Below the pieces are notes generated by a model. The model saw nothing but the letters and a program-made list of their open reading frames with translations. It made no database searches and had not been told where the DNA came from. From Thermothielavioides terrestris NRRL 8126 (taxonomy: Eukaryota; Ascomycota; Sordariomycetes; Sordariales; Chaetomiaceae), in assembly GCF_000226115.1 (NCBI RefSeq), contig NC_016457.1:8866001-8930000 (forward strand): a stretch of 64,000 nucleotides of DNA. Direction: 5' to 3'. The translations under genes and the position numbers were made by a program. Of the stretch, positions 23,451 through 36,955 are shown in pieces. Position 1 is the stretch's first letter, and every line of letters begins with the position of its first letter.

Positions 23451-26400
23451 GTTCTAGGGAGCTAGGACGTAAAACAGGAGCATTGTTTATATAATACTCC
23501 TATATAATATAAGTATAGAGCTAGCTTTATAGCTTAATATAGTTATAATCGAGGGCCTCTATTCTATACTAAGCGTATAGCTATAATACTAAGAGTACTC
23601 TATTAGATTACCAATAGTAGTAGATATCGCTTTAACTAGGCGTTAGAGGAGAGAGAGGAGTTTAACCTAATAGCGATTTAAAAGCTACTAATTTATCTAG
23701 CTACGACTCTACCTACCTTGCCCTATAAGCGAAGTAGATAGTATAAAATAATATATAATACTAGTAGAGTAGCACTATATATAAGTAAACGCTTCGACTA
23801 TATAATATAGTTTACTAAGGCTAGAGAAGACTAGGTAGTAGTAACGTTTAAAAAGGAGGGGTTAGACCCTTTTATAGTATAGTCTATCTACTTGCTTAAT
23901 TAGGAGCTAGGGTAGTGGTCATTACTCTATACCCTAGTAGAATAGAAGCTAAGAGGGTATAATATACTTATAAACGACTTTAATATCTACTATCTAATAT
24001 AGGACAAGTACAATAGAACCTCCTAGTTAGTAAATACATTGCTCTAGATCATAGTAGAATAGGAGCTTAAGCTTTATATATCTTATAGTATATCTACTTA
24101 GGTCCAATAAGGCAATAGAGATAGTATAATCGACTATATCTAGGCAATATAGGGTAGTAGTACCTAGTAGCTAAGGCTGCTTAACCTAGTGGGCTTAGAC
24201 TATATACCCTAGGTAGTTAATATACTATTAAGGGGGAGTAGTAGCAAAGCTACTATACTACTAGGCTATAGCTAAGCGCTATTAGACTATAAAAAGTATA
24301 AAGCCGAGGTATAGTTCTTTACCTTACTAGGGAAGGTCAATATAGTAGAGCAACTTAAAGATATAGTAGATACTGTAATATATAAGCTAACTAGTATTGT
24401 AGATATAGTAACGTTGTACTAGAAGCTTAATTAGGGATCCTATATACTATAGTAGAACCTTGAAGTTAATAAAGCGATATAGGAAGTAAAGAGAGCTAAA
24501 TATACCTAGCGATTACACTATATAGCGAGCTCCTAAATGTACTACTACAAAGTGGTATAGCAGTTTAAACGCTATGCTAGACGGTTATAGACGCTATATT
24601 AGTGCTACTCTTTTGCTAAAGCGTTAAAAGAGTAGAAGCTAATATAGGATATTAAGAGGTAGGTACAACTTCAAAGCTATTAACGCCCTAAGCCTCCGAC
24701 GTTGCTAGCGCTTTAGCTAGAGCCTAGCAAGCCTTAAAGCGCTATAACGTATACTTAGAAGGCTAAGGCGCTAGTAGGACACTTTTTCCCTATACTATAA
24801 GTGTAATATAATAGAGTCCCCAACTAGGACTAGCCTAAAAGGTCTTTTTATAATACTATACCTATTAACTAGAAGGTCTATAATACTAAGATTATAGAGA
24901 TTATAAGCTATATAGGATCGATTAAAGTGTTTAGCAAGGACCTTTTTACTAATAAGTTCCTTAAAGCCTATAATAAAGAGGGTAAGCTATTATAGTAATT
25001 ATATATATCTACTTTAAGCTAGAGCACTTTTTATATAGATTCTATACTATATAGGTAGTTGTCTTTAGAAAGCTAGGAAAGTCTCTAGAGTAGTTGATAG
25101 AGGTTAAGGTATATTATTTAATATCACTATTTAGTATAGTAGGCAAAATCATTAAAGTAGCTATTATAGACTAGGTAATATATATAGCTAAGGCGTATAA
25201 GCTACTCTATAAGATATAGATAGGCTTCTAGCAATATAGGTCTATAAAGGTAGCGATCTAGGTAGTAATCGATACAATAAAGATAGCGTAGGCGTATAGC
25301 GCCTACACTTTACTATTGTAATTAAATTTGAAAGGCGCTTTCGACTAGGTTAACTAGGTCTAACTACTATATATACTCTAGGAACTTAGCTTTAAAAGGA
25401 AGTTGATTATACTTCTAAAGAGCTACTTCGAGGATTGTATAGTATACCTATAGTTTAATAGAATTATAGCTAAGCCTACAACTCTATAGTAAAGTACGCT
25501 ATAAGGTTCGCTACTGTCGCTAGCGCTATTTATCCTCTTTATTACCCCCCTATTTTATACTTTTAAGGTATATACTAGGCTCCTAATAGTTGAGTATATA
25601 GATAACACTAACCTCCTTACATTTAGATAGGATATACTAGTGTACTACTATATATTAGAATAGAGGTTTACTAAGTATAAGAAATAGGCAATAGAGCAAA
25701 GTATATAGTTTAAACTTATAAAGAGTAAGCTTATCTACTTTATAAGGGTATAGCGGCTATATAGAGAGGTCGTCAACATCTTAGGTAAAGGCCAACTAAG
25801 GTTTACCCTAGTAGAATTAGCGAGGTTCCTAGGTATATAGCTAGATTATAAGCTCTCCTTCAAAGTATATAGGAAGGTAGTAAAGGCGAAGATAGTTATA
25901 TAGAAGTTCGCCTTTATAAGGCTTATAGCAAAGACGTATAGGGTATATATCGTATAAGCTTAGAAAATCTATATAAAGGTTATTAAGAATGTCCTTTTAT
26001 ATAGGGTAGCGGTATAGTATACTTTGACACTAGTTGGAGGGACCCTATATAGGATTGTATATAGCTTTAATACAATATAGTTAGGCTACCTTTAGATAGT
26101 TATAGACGTATATAAGGCTATATTAGTCTATAACCTTAAGAGTAAGACCTAGGTGCCCTCTATTGATCTATACCTCAACTGCTAAATAGTATATATTAAA
26201 TAAAGGCTTTAGAGGATAGGGCTTATATAGCTCCTATACAATGTATATACAAAGGTGATATCGAGGCTAAAGAGGAGGCGCTATATATATTACGCCCTAA
26301 GGATAGAGCTAGCTATAGAGGTTTCTCTTATAAAATGGAGATAGGTATAGGCTAAAGAATAGCTCCTCTTATATTGCCCTATAGTAGTAGAAGAGGCATA

Positions 26401-27200
26401 GAGCGGAAATAGCGAAGACGATAGATAGAGGCTCTAAGAGCCTTAGCTTTATATTAATATAGATATAGTTATAATAGAGGAGTAGAAGGTATATAGAGTA
26501 TTATAGATATACTATATAGACGCTAAGAGGCTAGAGAGGATATACTATAGAGAAGTAGCTAACCTATATAGCCTAGAGCCTCTCGCCTAGATACTATAAG
26601 TGTATAAGGACCTTAGTAAAGTATAGAGCTCTCTCCTTATATAGACGTATATAGGAGCTATTAGCTTAAGGCAGTTCCTATTTTAGAAAAAAGTACTAGA
26701 TATACCTATACCGCTCTACTACTATAGCGAGGTACCTAAGACCGTCGCCTACCTTACAATATACTATAAAGACCTAACAATCACTGTAGAAAGACCTAGC
26801 GTCTAGGACTAGTATACGCTATTTATACTACTTAAGAGTAGAAGAGGCATTTAGACATTTATAGGATAGCTAATATATACTAAACGCCTAAGGGAGTACT
26901 AGCTAGCGCTTAAACTAAACGTCGAAGGCAAGGTAGAATATAAGGGAGCGACAAAAGGCTCTATAGGCGTACAACTAGCGTATAGTAGCTAGGGCAACGT
27001 AGTAGGGGAGCCTCTAGCAGGCGGCTATAGGAACAATAGCGGTATAAGCAAGGAGCGTAGGAGGAAGAAGAGGCGTAGGAAGATTGGCCTTTAGCCGCTC
27101 TCTTCGTATATACTACGCGCCTAGCGACTAAGGCACTTGCACTAAGGGCATATTATACAAGCAAGTGGTGTACAACAGGCTATATAGGCCGCTATATCTC
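23450..27200 (+). pseudogene. LINE-D ORF2: APE endonuclease and reverse transcriptase, RIP-destroyed
   Basis: Endonuclease: AIQ-x-L-L-I near 23,680 stands where I-clade LINEs have AIQEPW. INDFNIYYLIQDKY at about 23,967-24,010 matches the pattern GDFNxHHPxWD, and a S-x-I-D-Y-I segment follows. Reverse transcriptase: LDLKGAFDQV near 25,327 and EYIDNTNLLTF at 25,591 (Y-x-D-D with the second Asp lost). A long C-terminal part ends in a Lys/Arg block, KERRRKKRRRK, near 27,060. The enzyme would nick target DNA and prime cDNA synthesis on it. The exact stop is not clear because all frames are RIP-stopped. Confidence 0.85.
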
Positions 27201-27392
27201 TGTTGCTACTAGGCTAGAAAGGTGAGTTCTAGCGAGTTAGAGAGAGGAAAGTAGGGAGGCCCGCCCTACATAGTAGGAACGTAGCATAGGCGCTATGTGT
27301 AAGTGGTGTATATAGAGGTGGAGGGACCGCTTGCCCTTAGTAGTGAGGCGCTAAGTGCCTCTTCGGTGTAAGATTAATAATAATAATAATAA

Positions 27393-29724
<2,332 letters not shown>

Positions 29725-29725
<1 letters not shown>

Positions 29726-30645
29726 TATAAAGGAGTAGAAGATATATAGGGAGCAATAAATACGATATATAGATATAAAGAGGCTAGAGAGGGTATACTA
29801 TAGAGAAGTAGCCGACCTATATAGCTTAGAGCCCCCTACCTAGATATTATAGATATATAAAGACCTTAGTAAAGCGTAGAGCTCCCTTTTTATATAAGTA
29901 TATATAGGTGCTATTGGCCTAAAGCAATTCCTATTCTAGAAAGGAGTCCTAGATACGTCTACGCTACTATACTACTATAGCGAAGCGCCTAAGACCGTTA
30001 CCTACTTTATAATATATTACAGAGATCTAATAGTCGCTATAGGAAGGCCTAAAGTCTAGGACCAATATATACTATTTACACTACTTAGGAGTAGGAGAGG
30101 CGTATAAGCGTTTATAGGGTAGTTGATATATACTAGGCGCCTATAGGAATACCGGCTTACATTTAAGCTAAACATTAAGGGCGAGGTAGGATATAAAAGT
30201 ATAGCGAAGAGCTTTATAGGCGCATAGTCGGCGTATAGCAACTAGGGCTATACGACAAAGGAGCCTCCTATAGATAACCTTAAAAGCAATAGCGTAGGCA
30301 AGAGGCGTAGAAAAAGAAAGAAGTATAGGAAGGTTGGTCTCTAGCTACCCCCTAATGTATATAACCCTTTTAGCGACTAAGGCGTTTACGCTAAGGGCGT
30401 ACTATATAAGCAAGTAGTGCGCAAAGGGCTATATAGGCTACTATATCTCCAACGCTACTAAGCTAGAAAGGTGAGTTCTAGCGAGTTGGAAAGTAGGAAT
30501 CGGGGAGGCCTGCCCTATAAAGCGGGAACGTAGTATAGGTGCTATATATAAGTAGTGTAAATAGAGGCGGAGAGACCGCTTGCCCTTAGTAGCGAGGCGC
30601 TTAGAGCCCCTTCGGTATAAGATTAATAATAATAATAATAATAAT
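29725..30645 (+). mobile_element. LINE-B, third piece and 3' end
   Basis: LINE-B continues from the break at 19,980 (shared bases around AATTATAA) to the LINE 3' end and a short (AAT)n tail at about 30,625-30,645. It is followed at once by Gypsy-B gag sequence, so LINE-B is inserted in the forward Gypsy-B element. The short reverse-strand open frame at 30,056-30,241 lies antisense to the LINE and is not a gene. Confidence 0.88.
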
Positions 30646-31188
30646 ATACTAGTGGTCCTCTTTATTAGCTAAGTAGCTCTCTAAATACGATACTGCTATA
30701 TCCTAGAAGATTAAAGAGACAATATACACTCTATATAAAGGATTTATTCCCCTAGCCTTAGAGCTACCTACTCCTAGGGAGCGTACTTATCGCAACGTTA
30801 TTATTGGCTAGGAGGATCCCAACGATAAACAACTAGGCGATAAGCTATTTTTCGAAGATGCCTAGAGCGACTCTAAGGAAGTAGAAGATATTTTAAACCT
30901 ACTAGAGTATATTAAGGTCGATACTAATTGGCTTTACATTAAGTAGCTTGGTTAGACTATTAGTAAATATATTATTCTCCTCTAGGATACTGTTAATATA
31001 GTTAATAACCTTTAGGCCGATGTTGCTAAGATTTAACTTATTTTCAAGAGGCTAACAATCTATTATAAGCGTTTAGAATACTTGCCTAAGGCTATTAATC
31101 GCCTTTAAGTAGCTATCGCTAACAATAAGAAGGCTATATAATAGGCTTAGCGCTAAGAAGAGCTCTTTGCCTAGTATATATATAATAC
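30646..31188 (+). pseudogene. Gypsy-B gag, first visible piece
   Basis: A single frame with only TAG/TAA stops reads as a hydrophilic, helical protein (for example KLFFEDA and LEYIKVDTNWLYIK). It continues on the far side of LINE-F. Its start lies left of the LINE-B insertion, outside the window. Gag would form the capsid; identification is from position before protease and pol of the same element. Confidence 0.6.
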
Positions 31189-31984
31189 CCCCACCTAGAT
31201 GCTGCAGATGCACAAGGACCTTAGCAAGGTATAGAGCTCTCTCCTTACACAGGTATATATAGGAGCTATTAGCTTAAGGTAGTTCCTATTCTAGAAAGGT
31301 ATACTAGATACACCTACGCTGCTTTACCATTGTAGCGAGGCGCCTAAGACCGTCGCCTACCTCGTGATACGCTATAAGGACCTAGCGGTTACTATAGAAA
31401 GGCCTAGCATCTAGGACCAGTATATACTACTTATGCTACTTAGGAGTAGGAGGGGCGTTTAAGCGCTTATAGGATAGCTAATATATACTAGGCGCCTATA
31501 GGAGTACTAGCTAGCGTTTAAACTGAATATCAAAGGCGAAGTAGGATATAAGGGAGCGATAGAAAGCTCTATAGGCGTATAGCCGGTATATAGTAGCTAA
31601 GGTGGCGTAGTGGGGGAGCCTCTAGCAAATAGCTACGAGGATAGTAATATAAGTAGGGGGTATAAGAGGAAGAAGAGGCGTAGAAAGGTCAGTCTCTAGC
31701 CACTCTCCTTATATATATTGTACGCTTAGCGACTAAGGTGCTTATACTAGGGGCGTATTGTATAAGTAAATAGCGTATAACGAGCTATATAGGCCGCTAT
31801 ATCTCTGTCGCTACTAGGCTAGAAAGGTGAGTTTTAGCAAGTTTAAGAGAGGAAATCGGGGAAGCCCACCTTATATAGCGAGAACATAGTATAGGCGTTG
31901 CATATAAGTGGTATATATAGAGGTAGAGAGACCGCTTGCCCTTAGTAGCAAAGTACTAAGTGCCTTTTCGGTATAAGATTAATA
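31189..31984 (+). mobile_element. LINE-F, 5'-truncated copy
   Basis: About 0.8 kb of the LINE 3' end with a short tail, flanked by the 13-bp duplication ATATATATAATAC (31,176-31,188 and 31,985-31,997). It splits Gypsy-B gag. The first 60 bp keep several CA/TG sites (GCTGCAGATGCACAAGG), then the density of RIP changes rises. Confidence 0.9.
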
Positions 31985-31997
31985 ATATATATAATAC

Positions 31998-33658
31998 TGA
32001 CAATCGACTAGGTAGAATCAATGACACTATTGCCTAGTTAGCTACTAAGGGCTTGTTAGCTACTCCTATATTAGCTAAAGAGCCTTAGTTAGCTACTCCT
32101 ATATTGACTATAGGGCTATAGCTATATGCCCCTTTGATCTAGAGCCACTGCTTAGTAGCAACTGTAGCCTCCCTATATAAAAGACTTCGCCTACTTCCCC
32201 TAGCTAGACCTATATAGCCTCGTCTATAGACCGTCTTTCCTATTCCCTTAGAGGGCGTCGACATTGGTATAGCTTATAACCTAGCTATAAGCACGCTACC
32301 TACACGCTAGGCCCCTATTACACACCTCAACAACCTATGTTTAGGCGACTACCGCTAGGCTATATCTCTAAATAGCGACCCTCACTAGGCCGAGTCGCTA
32401 TTAGACAGCCTACGCTAGGCTACGTTGCTTTATAGTTTATAGTAGCCTACGTTAGACTATACTACGTCTTAGCGGCTGCCACTAGGCCGAGTCGCCTTTT
32501 AAGTAGCCTCCTAGCGCTAGTAGCTAAGATCCTAGCGACCTAAACGACTTAGATAATAACGATGGTAGGCGTTGTCTAAATAACCGCCTACCCTTTCTAC
32601 TTTATCCTCTAAACTATAGTTACTAAGAGTATTTCTATAATACTATAGATACTAGAGGTAGCTAATACGCTTCTACCTTTAAGATTAAGCACAATGACTA
32701 ACACTTTTAATCCTAGCTACAAGGACCTTAACAATATAGGTATTGTTATAGATAGTAAGAATATAATTTTTACTAATATCTATTACTTTATCTAGCGTTC
32801 ATCTACCTTTTTAGAAGACTTCGACACTAGCTATAACATAGCTTAGTAAATCCTATACCTCCTACCTATAGTTCTCGTTAGCTAGGCCCTCCTTTAGTAG
32901 AATAGCGAAGTCACTATATAGGAGCGTTTATAGTAGCGCTAAGCTAGCTTATATATAGTCTTTGATTAATTAGTAGAGCGTTTTACAATAGATTACTAAA
33001 TGGCTATTAATAAGTTTAACCAAGGACGGTTAACTATTAGGTATATTATAGAGAACCCCAATGCCCTAATAAACTTCTTTTAGTAGTAGGCTAGATCAAT
33101 TATAACAATTCTAATCAGTACAACGCTATAGGCACTATTTATAATCGATTAAACTCGACTATTATATCTTTTCTTTTATAGCCAAAGACGAAGTATACTT
33201 TAATATATTATATATATAAGATTATAGAAGTATAGCCTATATTTGTTACTATAGCTTGCGATAAGTTCCTAGAGTTGAAGAAGTCTTTGCTTACTAATAA
33301 GTCTATTACTTTTAGTAATACTAAGTCTAATAAGAAGCTTTCTAGATATATTGATCGCTATAACGATAACTACTATAACTGAGATTGCGACTAAGGCGGC
33401 AAGTACCGCCTAGATAACTGTGATTCTAAGCGTGACGATCGAGCCTAAGACTAAGTGTACTTTATCGACAACGCCAATTCGAAGACGTTATCCGATTTAG
33501 AAGCTAACGACGATACTAATACTAATTGTAAGTTATCCGCTTCTAGTAGTACTAATAAGTCGGATATCGCCTATATAGCTTATAATTTAAAGCTAATCTA
33601 TTATAAGTGCTATTAGACTTAAGACTGTTTCTACTACTAATATATATATCTATATCTA
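31998..33658 (+). pseudogene. Gypsy-B gag, second piece
   Basis: The gag frame resumes after LINE-F and is Ala/Leu/Pro/Gln-rich to about 32,690, with short internal duplications (TTAGCTACTCCTATATT twice near 32,065-32,115). A second coherent frame opens at ATG 32,696 (MTNTFNPSYKDLN) and runs about 150 codons, followed by an acidic/Ser-rich stretch. A Cys-poor remnant near 33,600-33,640 (YYKCY, DCFYY) may be a degraded CCHC knuckle. Frame changes at about 32,690 and 33,150 may be introns, frameshifts or separate ORFs; I cannot tell which. Confidence 0.5.
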
Positions 33659-33671
33659 TATTAAGACAATT

Positions 33672-36460
33672 AGAGCGTCGAGAGAGCAGAAGCTGATGTA
33701 GAATATCGAGAGGTGGGCACGACTTCGAAGCCACCAACGCCCTAAGCCTCTAGCGTTGCCAACGCTCCGGCTAGGGCCTGGCGAGCCCTAGAGCGCGGTG
33801 ACGTATACCCAGAAGGCTAAGGCGCTAGTAGGGCGCTTCTTTCCCGCGCTATAGGCGTAGTACAATAGTATCCCCGACTGAGACTAGCTTAAAAGGTCTT
33901 TTCGCAATATTACGCCTATCAACTAGGAGGTCTACAGAGCCGAAATTATAGAGATTATTAAGCTATATAGGATTAAACAAAGCGCCTAGTAAAGACCTCT
34001 TTACCAACAAGTTCCTTAAGGCCTATAACAAAGAGGGTAAGCTATCGAAGGTACTTATAGCAATTATATACGCCTATTTTAAGCTAGAGCACTTTCTACG
34101 TAGATTCTACGCTATATAGGTAGTCGTCCTTAGGAAGCTAGGGAAGTCTCTAAAACAACTAACGGAGGTAGGGGTATACCGTCTAATATCGCTACTTAGC
34201 ACGATAGGTAAGATTATCAAGGCGGCTATCGTAGACCGAGTAATATATATAGCTAAAGCGTATAAGCTACTCCTAGAGATGTAGATAGGCTTCTAGTAAT
34301 ATAGGTCTATAGAGGTAGCAATCTAGATAGTAACTAATATAGTGAAGATAGTATAGACGTATAACGTCTATACTTTGCTATTACAACTAGACTTAAAAGG
34401 CGCTTTCGACTAGGTCGACTAGATCTAGCTACTATATATACTCTAGGAACTAGGCTTTGAAAGGAAGCTAATTATACTCCTAAAGAGCTACTTCGAGGAT
34501 TATATAGCGCGCCTATAGTTCGATAGGATTATAGCTAAGCCTATAACTTTATAACAAAGTATATTATAGAGCTTACTACTATCGCCAACGCTATTTATCC
34601 TCTTTATTACCCCCTTGTTCTATACTTTTGAAGTATATACTAGGCTCCTAATAGTCAGGTATATAGATAATACTAATCTTCTTACGTTTAGATAAGATAT
34701 GCTAGTATACTACTGTATATTAGAGAAAGGGTTTACTAAATATAAGAAATAGGCTATAGAACAAGGGATATAGTTTAAACTAGCGAAGAGCAAGCTTATC
34801 TACTTTACAAAGGTATAGCAACTATATATAGAGGTTGTCAATATCCTTAGTAAAAGTTAGCTAGGACTTATATCTATAGAGTTAGCAAGGTTCCTAGGTA
34901 TATAGCTAGACTATAAGCTCTTGTTTTAAATATATAGGAAGGTGGTTAAAGCTAAGATAGCTATATAGAAGTTTACCTTTATAAGACTTATAGTAAAGAT
35001 ATATAGGGTATATATTATATAAGTTTAGAAGATCTATATAAAGGTTATTAGGAACGTCCTTTTATATAGGGTAGTAGCGTAGTATACTTTAACGCTAATT
35101 AGAAGGACTCTCTATAGAATTGTATATAGCTTTAATATAATATAGTCGGGTTGCCTCTAGGTAGTTACTAACGTATATAAAGCTATACTAGTCTATAACC
35201 TAGAAAGTAAAACCTAGGTACCCCCTATCGATCTATACCTTAACCGCTAAGCAATGTATACCGAATAGAGGCTCTAGAAAACTAGGCTTATATAGCTTCT
35301 ATACAATGTCTATATAAAAGTAGCGTCAAGGTTAAAGAAGTAGCACCGTATATACTATACCCTAGTGGTAGGACTAGCTATAAGGGAGTCTTCTATAGAG
35401 TAGAGGCAACTATAGGCTAAGGACTAGCTCCTTATATATCGCCTAGCGATAGTAGTAGAGGTATAGGACGAGAGCGACAAAGACAACGATTAGAGACCCT
35501 AGGAGCTATAGCTATATATCAACGTAGATATTACTATAGTAGAGGAGTAGAAAGTATATAGAGAGATATAGATATACTATATAGACGCTAGGAGGCTAGA
35601 GAGGGCGCGCTATAGAGAAATAGTAGACCTATACAACTTAGAGCCTTCTACCTAGGTGCTATAGGTATATAAGGATCTTAGCAAAGTGTAGAGCTCCCTC
35701 CTTATATAGGCGTATATTAGAGCTATTGGCCTTAGGCAGTTCCTATTCTAAAAAGGGGTACTAGATATACTTATACCGCTTTACTACTATAGCAAGGTAC
35801 CTAAGACTATCGTCTACTTTGTAATATACTATAAGGACCCTATAGTTATTATAGGAAGGCCCTATATCTAAAACTAGTATATACTATTTATACTACTTAG
35901 GAGTAGGAGAGACGCCTAAAGGATTATAGGATAGCTAATATACATTAGGCGCCTATAAGAGTACTAGCTAGCGCTCGAGCTAAATGTCGAAGGCGAGGCA
36001 GGATATAAAGGAGTGGTAGAGAGCACTATAGGTATATAGTAAGGGCGTAGTAGCTAGGACAGTGTAGTAGAGGAGCCTCTAGAGGCTAGCTACAAGAACT
36101 TAAATATAGCTAAGAGGCGTAAGAAGAGGAGGAAAAGGCGTAGGAAGGTTGGCCTCTAGCCGGTCCTCGTAAGTATACAACGTACCTAGCGGCTATAGTA
36201 CCCGCACTAGGAGCGCATCGTATATATAAGTAGTATACAACGGGCTACGTAGGCCGCTATATCTCCGTCGCTACTAGGCTAGAAAGGTAAGTTCTAGCGA
36301 GTTGGAGAGAAGGAATTAGGGAGGCCCGCCCTATATAGTAGGAACGTAGTGTAGGCGCTACACGTAAGTGGTGTATATAGAGGTAGAGGGACCACTTGCC
36401 CTTAGTGGCGAGGCACTAAGTGCCTCTTCGGTATAAGATTAATAATAATAATAATAATAA
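33672..36460 (+). mobile_element. LINE-G, 5'-truncated 2.8-kb copy
   Basis: It runs from the linker upstream of reverse transcriptase to the tail, flanked by the 13-bp duplication TATTAAGACAATT (33,659-33,671 and 36,461-36,473). The LINE 3' stem-loop is intact at 36,410-36,426. The first 200-250 bp are clearly less RIP-mutated than the rest (CTGATGTAG, GTGGGCACGAC, CCGGCTAGGGCCTGGCG). The RT motif near 34,655 again reads Y-I-D-N. The reverse open frame at 33,552-33,737 spans the junction by chance. Confidence 0.92.
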
Positions 36461-36473
36461 TATTAAGACAATT

Positions 36474-36955
36474 GTTCCTAAGAGCGTTTACTACTATTGA
36501 GCCAATTAGGCTAACCTAGGCTAGTGAACCTACAGATATTGTAATAGCCTATTTAATTCTTAGAACTAGCTCTTTAAGTATTTAAAGACTTATTTAGTAG
36601 CTACTTCTAGTACTATTAAATGCTTAGAGTATATAATCGCTATCGCTGAAAACACTTTGGAGGATGATATCCTATTTATTAAGGGCTCTAGTCTAGCTAT
36701 AGACTTCGCTATTGATTTAGAAGTACGAGAGGCCCCTAAAACGGCTAACCTAAGTATTAATAGCCTATATAGTGCTTATATCTACTTGTGTGTTAAGGCC
36801 TATGCTCAACCTAACTATAAAGACTTAGAAGTTTACCTTGATCTAGGTACTAGCTGTTCGATTATCGATAAGAGCTTCTTAAGTACTTTTAAATACTTGA
36901 TTGAACGTTGTACTAGCTATATTTGTAGTATTGGAAAGACCTTGCCTACTTAGTA
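36474..36955 (+). pseudogene. Gypsy-B gag end and aspartic protease
   Basis: An open stretch from 36,657 to a TAG at 36,954 encodes VYLDLGTSCSIIDKSFL at about 36,829. This fits the retropepsin pattern hydrophobic-hydrophobic-D-[ST]-G with the middle residue changed to Leu. It would have processed the Gag-Pol polyprotein. It is in a different frame from reverse transcriptase, so Gypsy-B either used frameshifting or has suffered an indel. Survival of a 98-codon open frame is chance within RIP. Confidence 0.7.

Larger units (their letters stand above)
21827..27392 (+). mobile_element. LINE-D, uninterrupted full-length copy (family reference)
   Basis: 5.57 kb with no insertion: 5' hairpin, about 100-nt 5'UTR, ORF1 from ATG 21,928, ORF2, 3' stem-loop and a short (AAT)n tail (27,372-27,392). 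It is flanked by the duplication ATATATACTCTAGGA, which places it in the reverse-transcriptase region of LINE-C. Heavily RIP-mutated over its whole length. It is the best template in the window for the family layout. Confidence 0.92.

Noticed and set aside
30056..30241. 61-codon reverse open frame
   Set aside because: It is antisense to LINE-B ORF2 and not shared by other copies.
32040..32115. Tandem repeat in Gypsy-B gag as a separate element
   Set aside because: Only two short imperfect units exist, within a coding frame; most likely a local duplication in gag.
33552..33737. 61-codon reverse open frame
   Set aside because: It crosses the Gypsy-B/LINE-G junction, so it cannot be an old gene.
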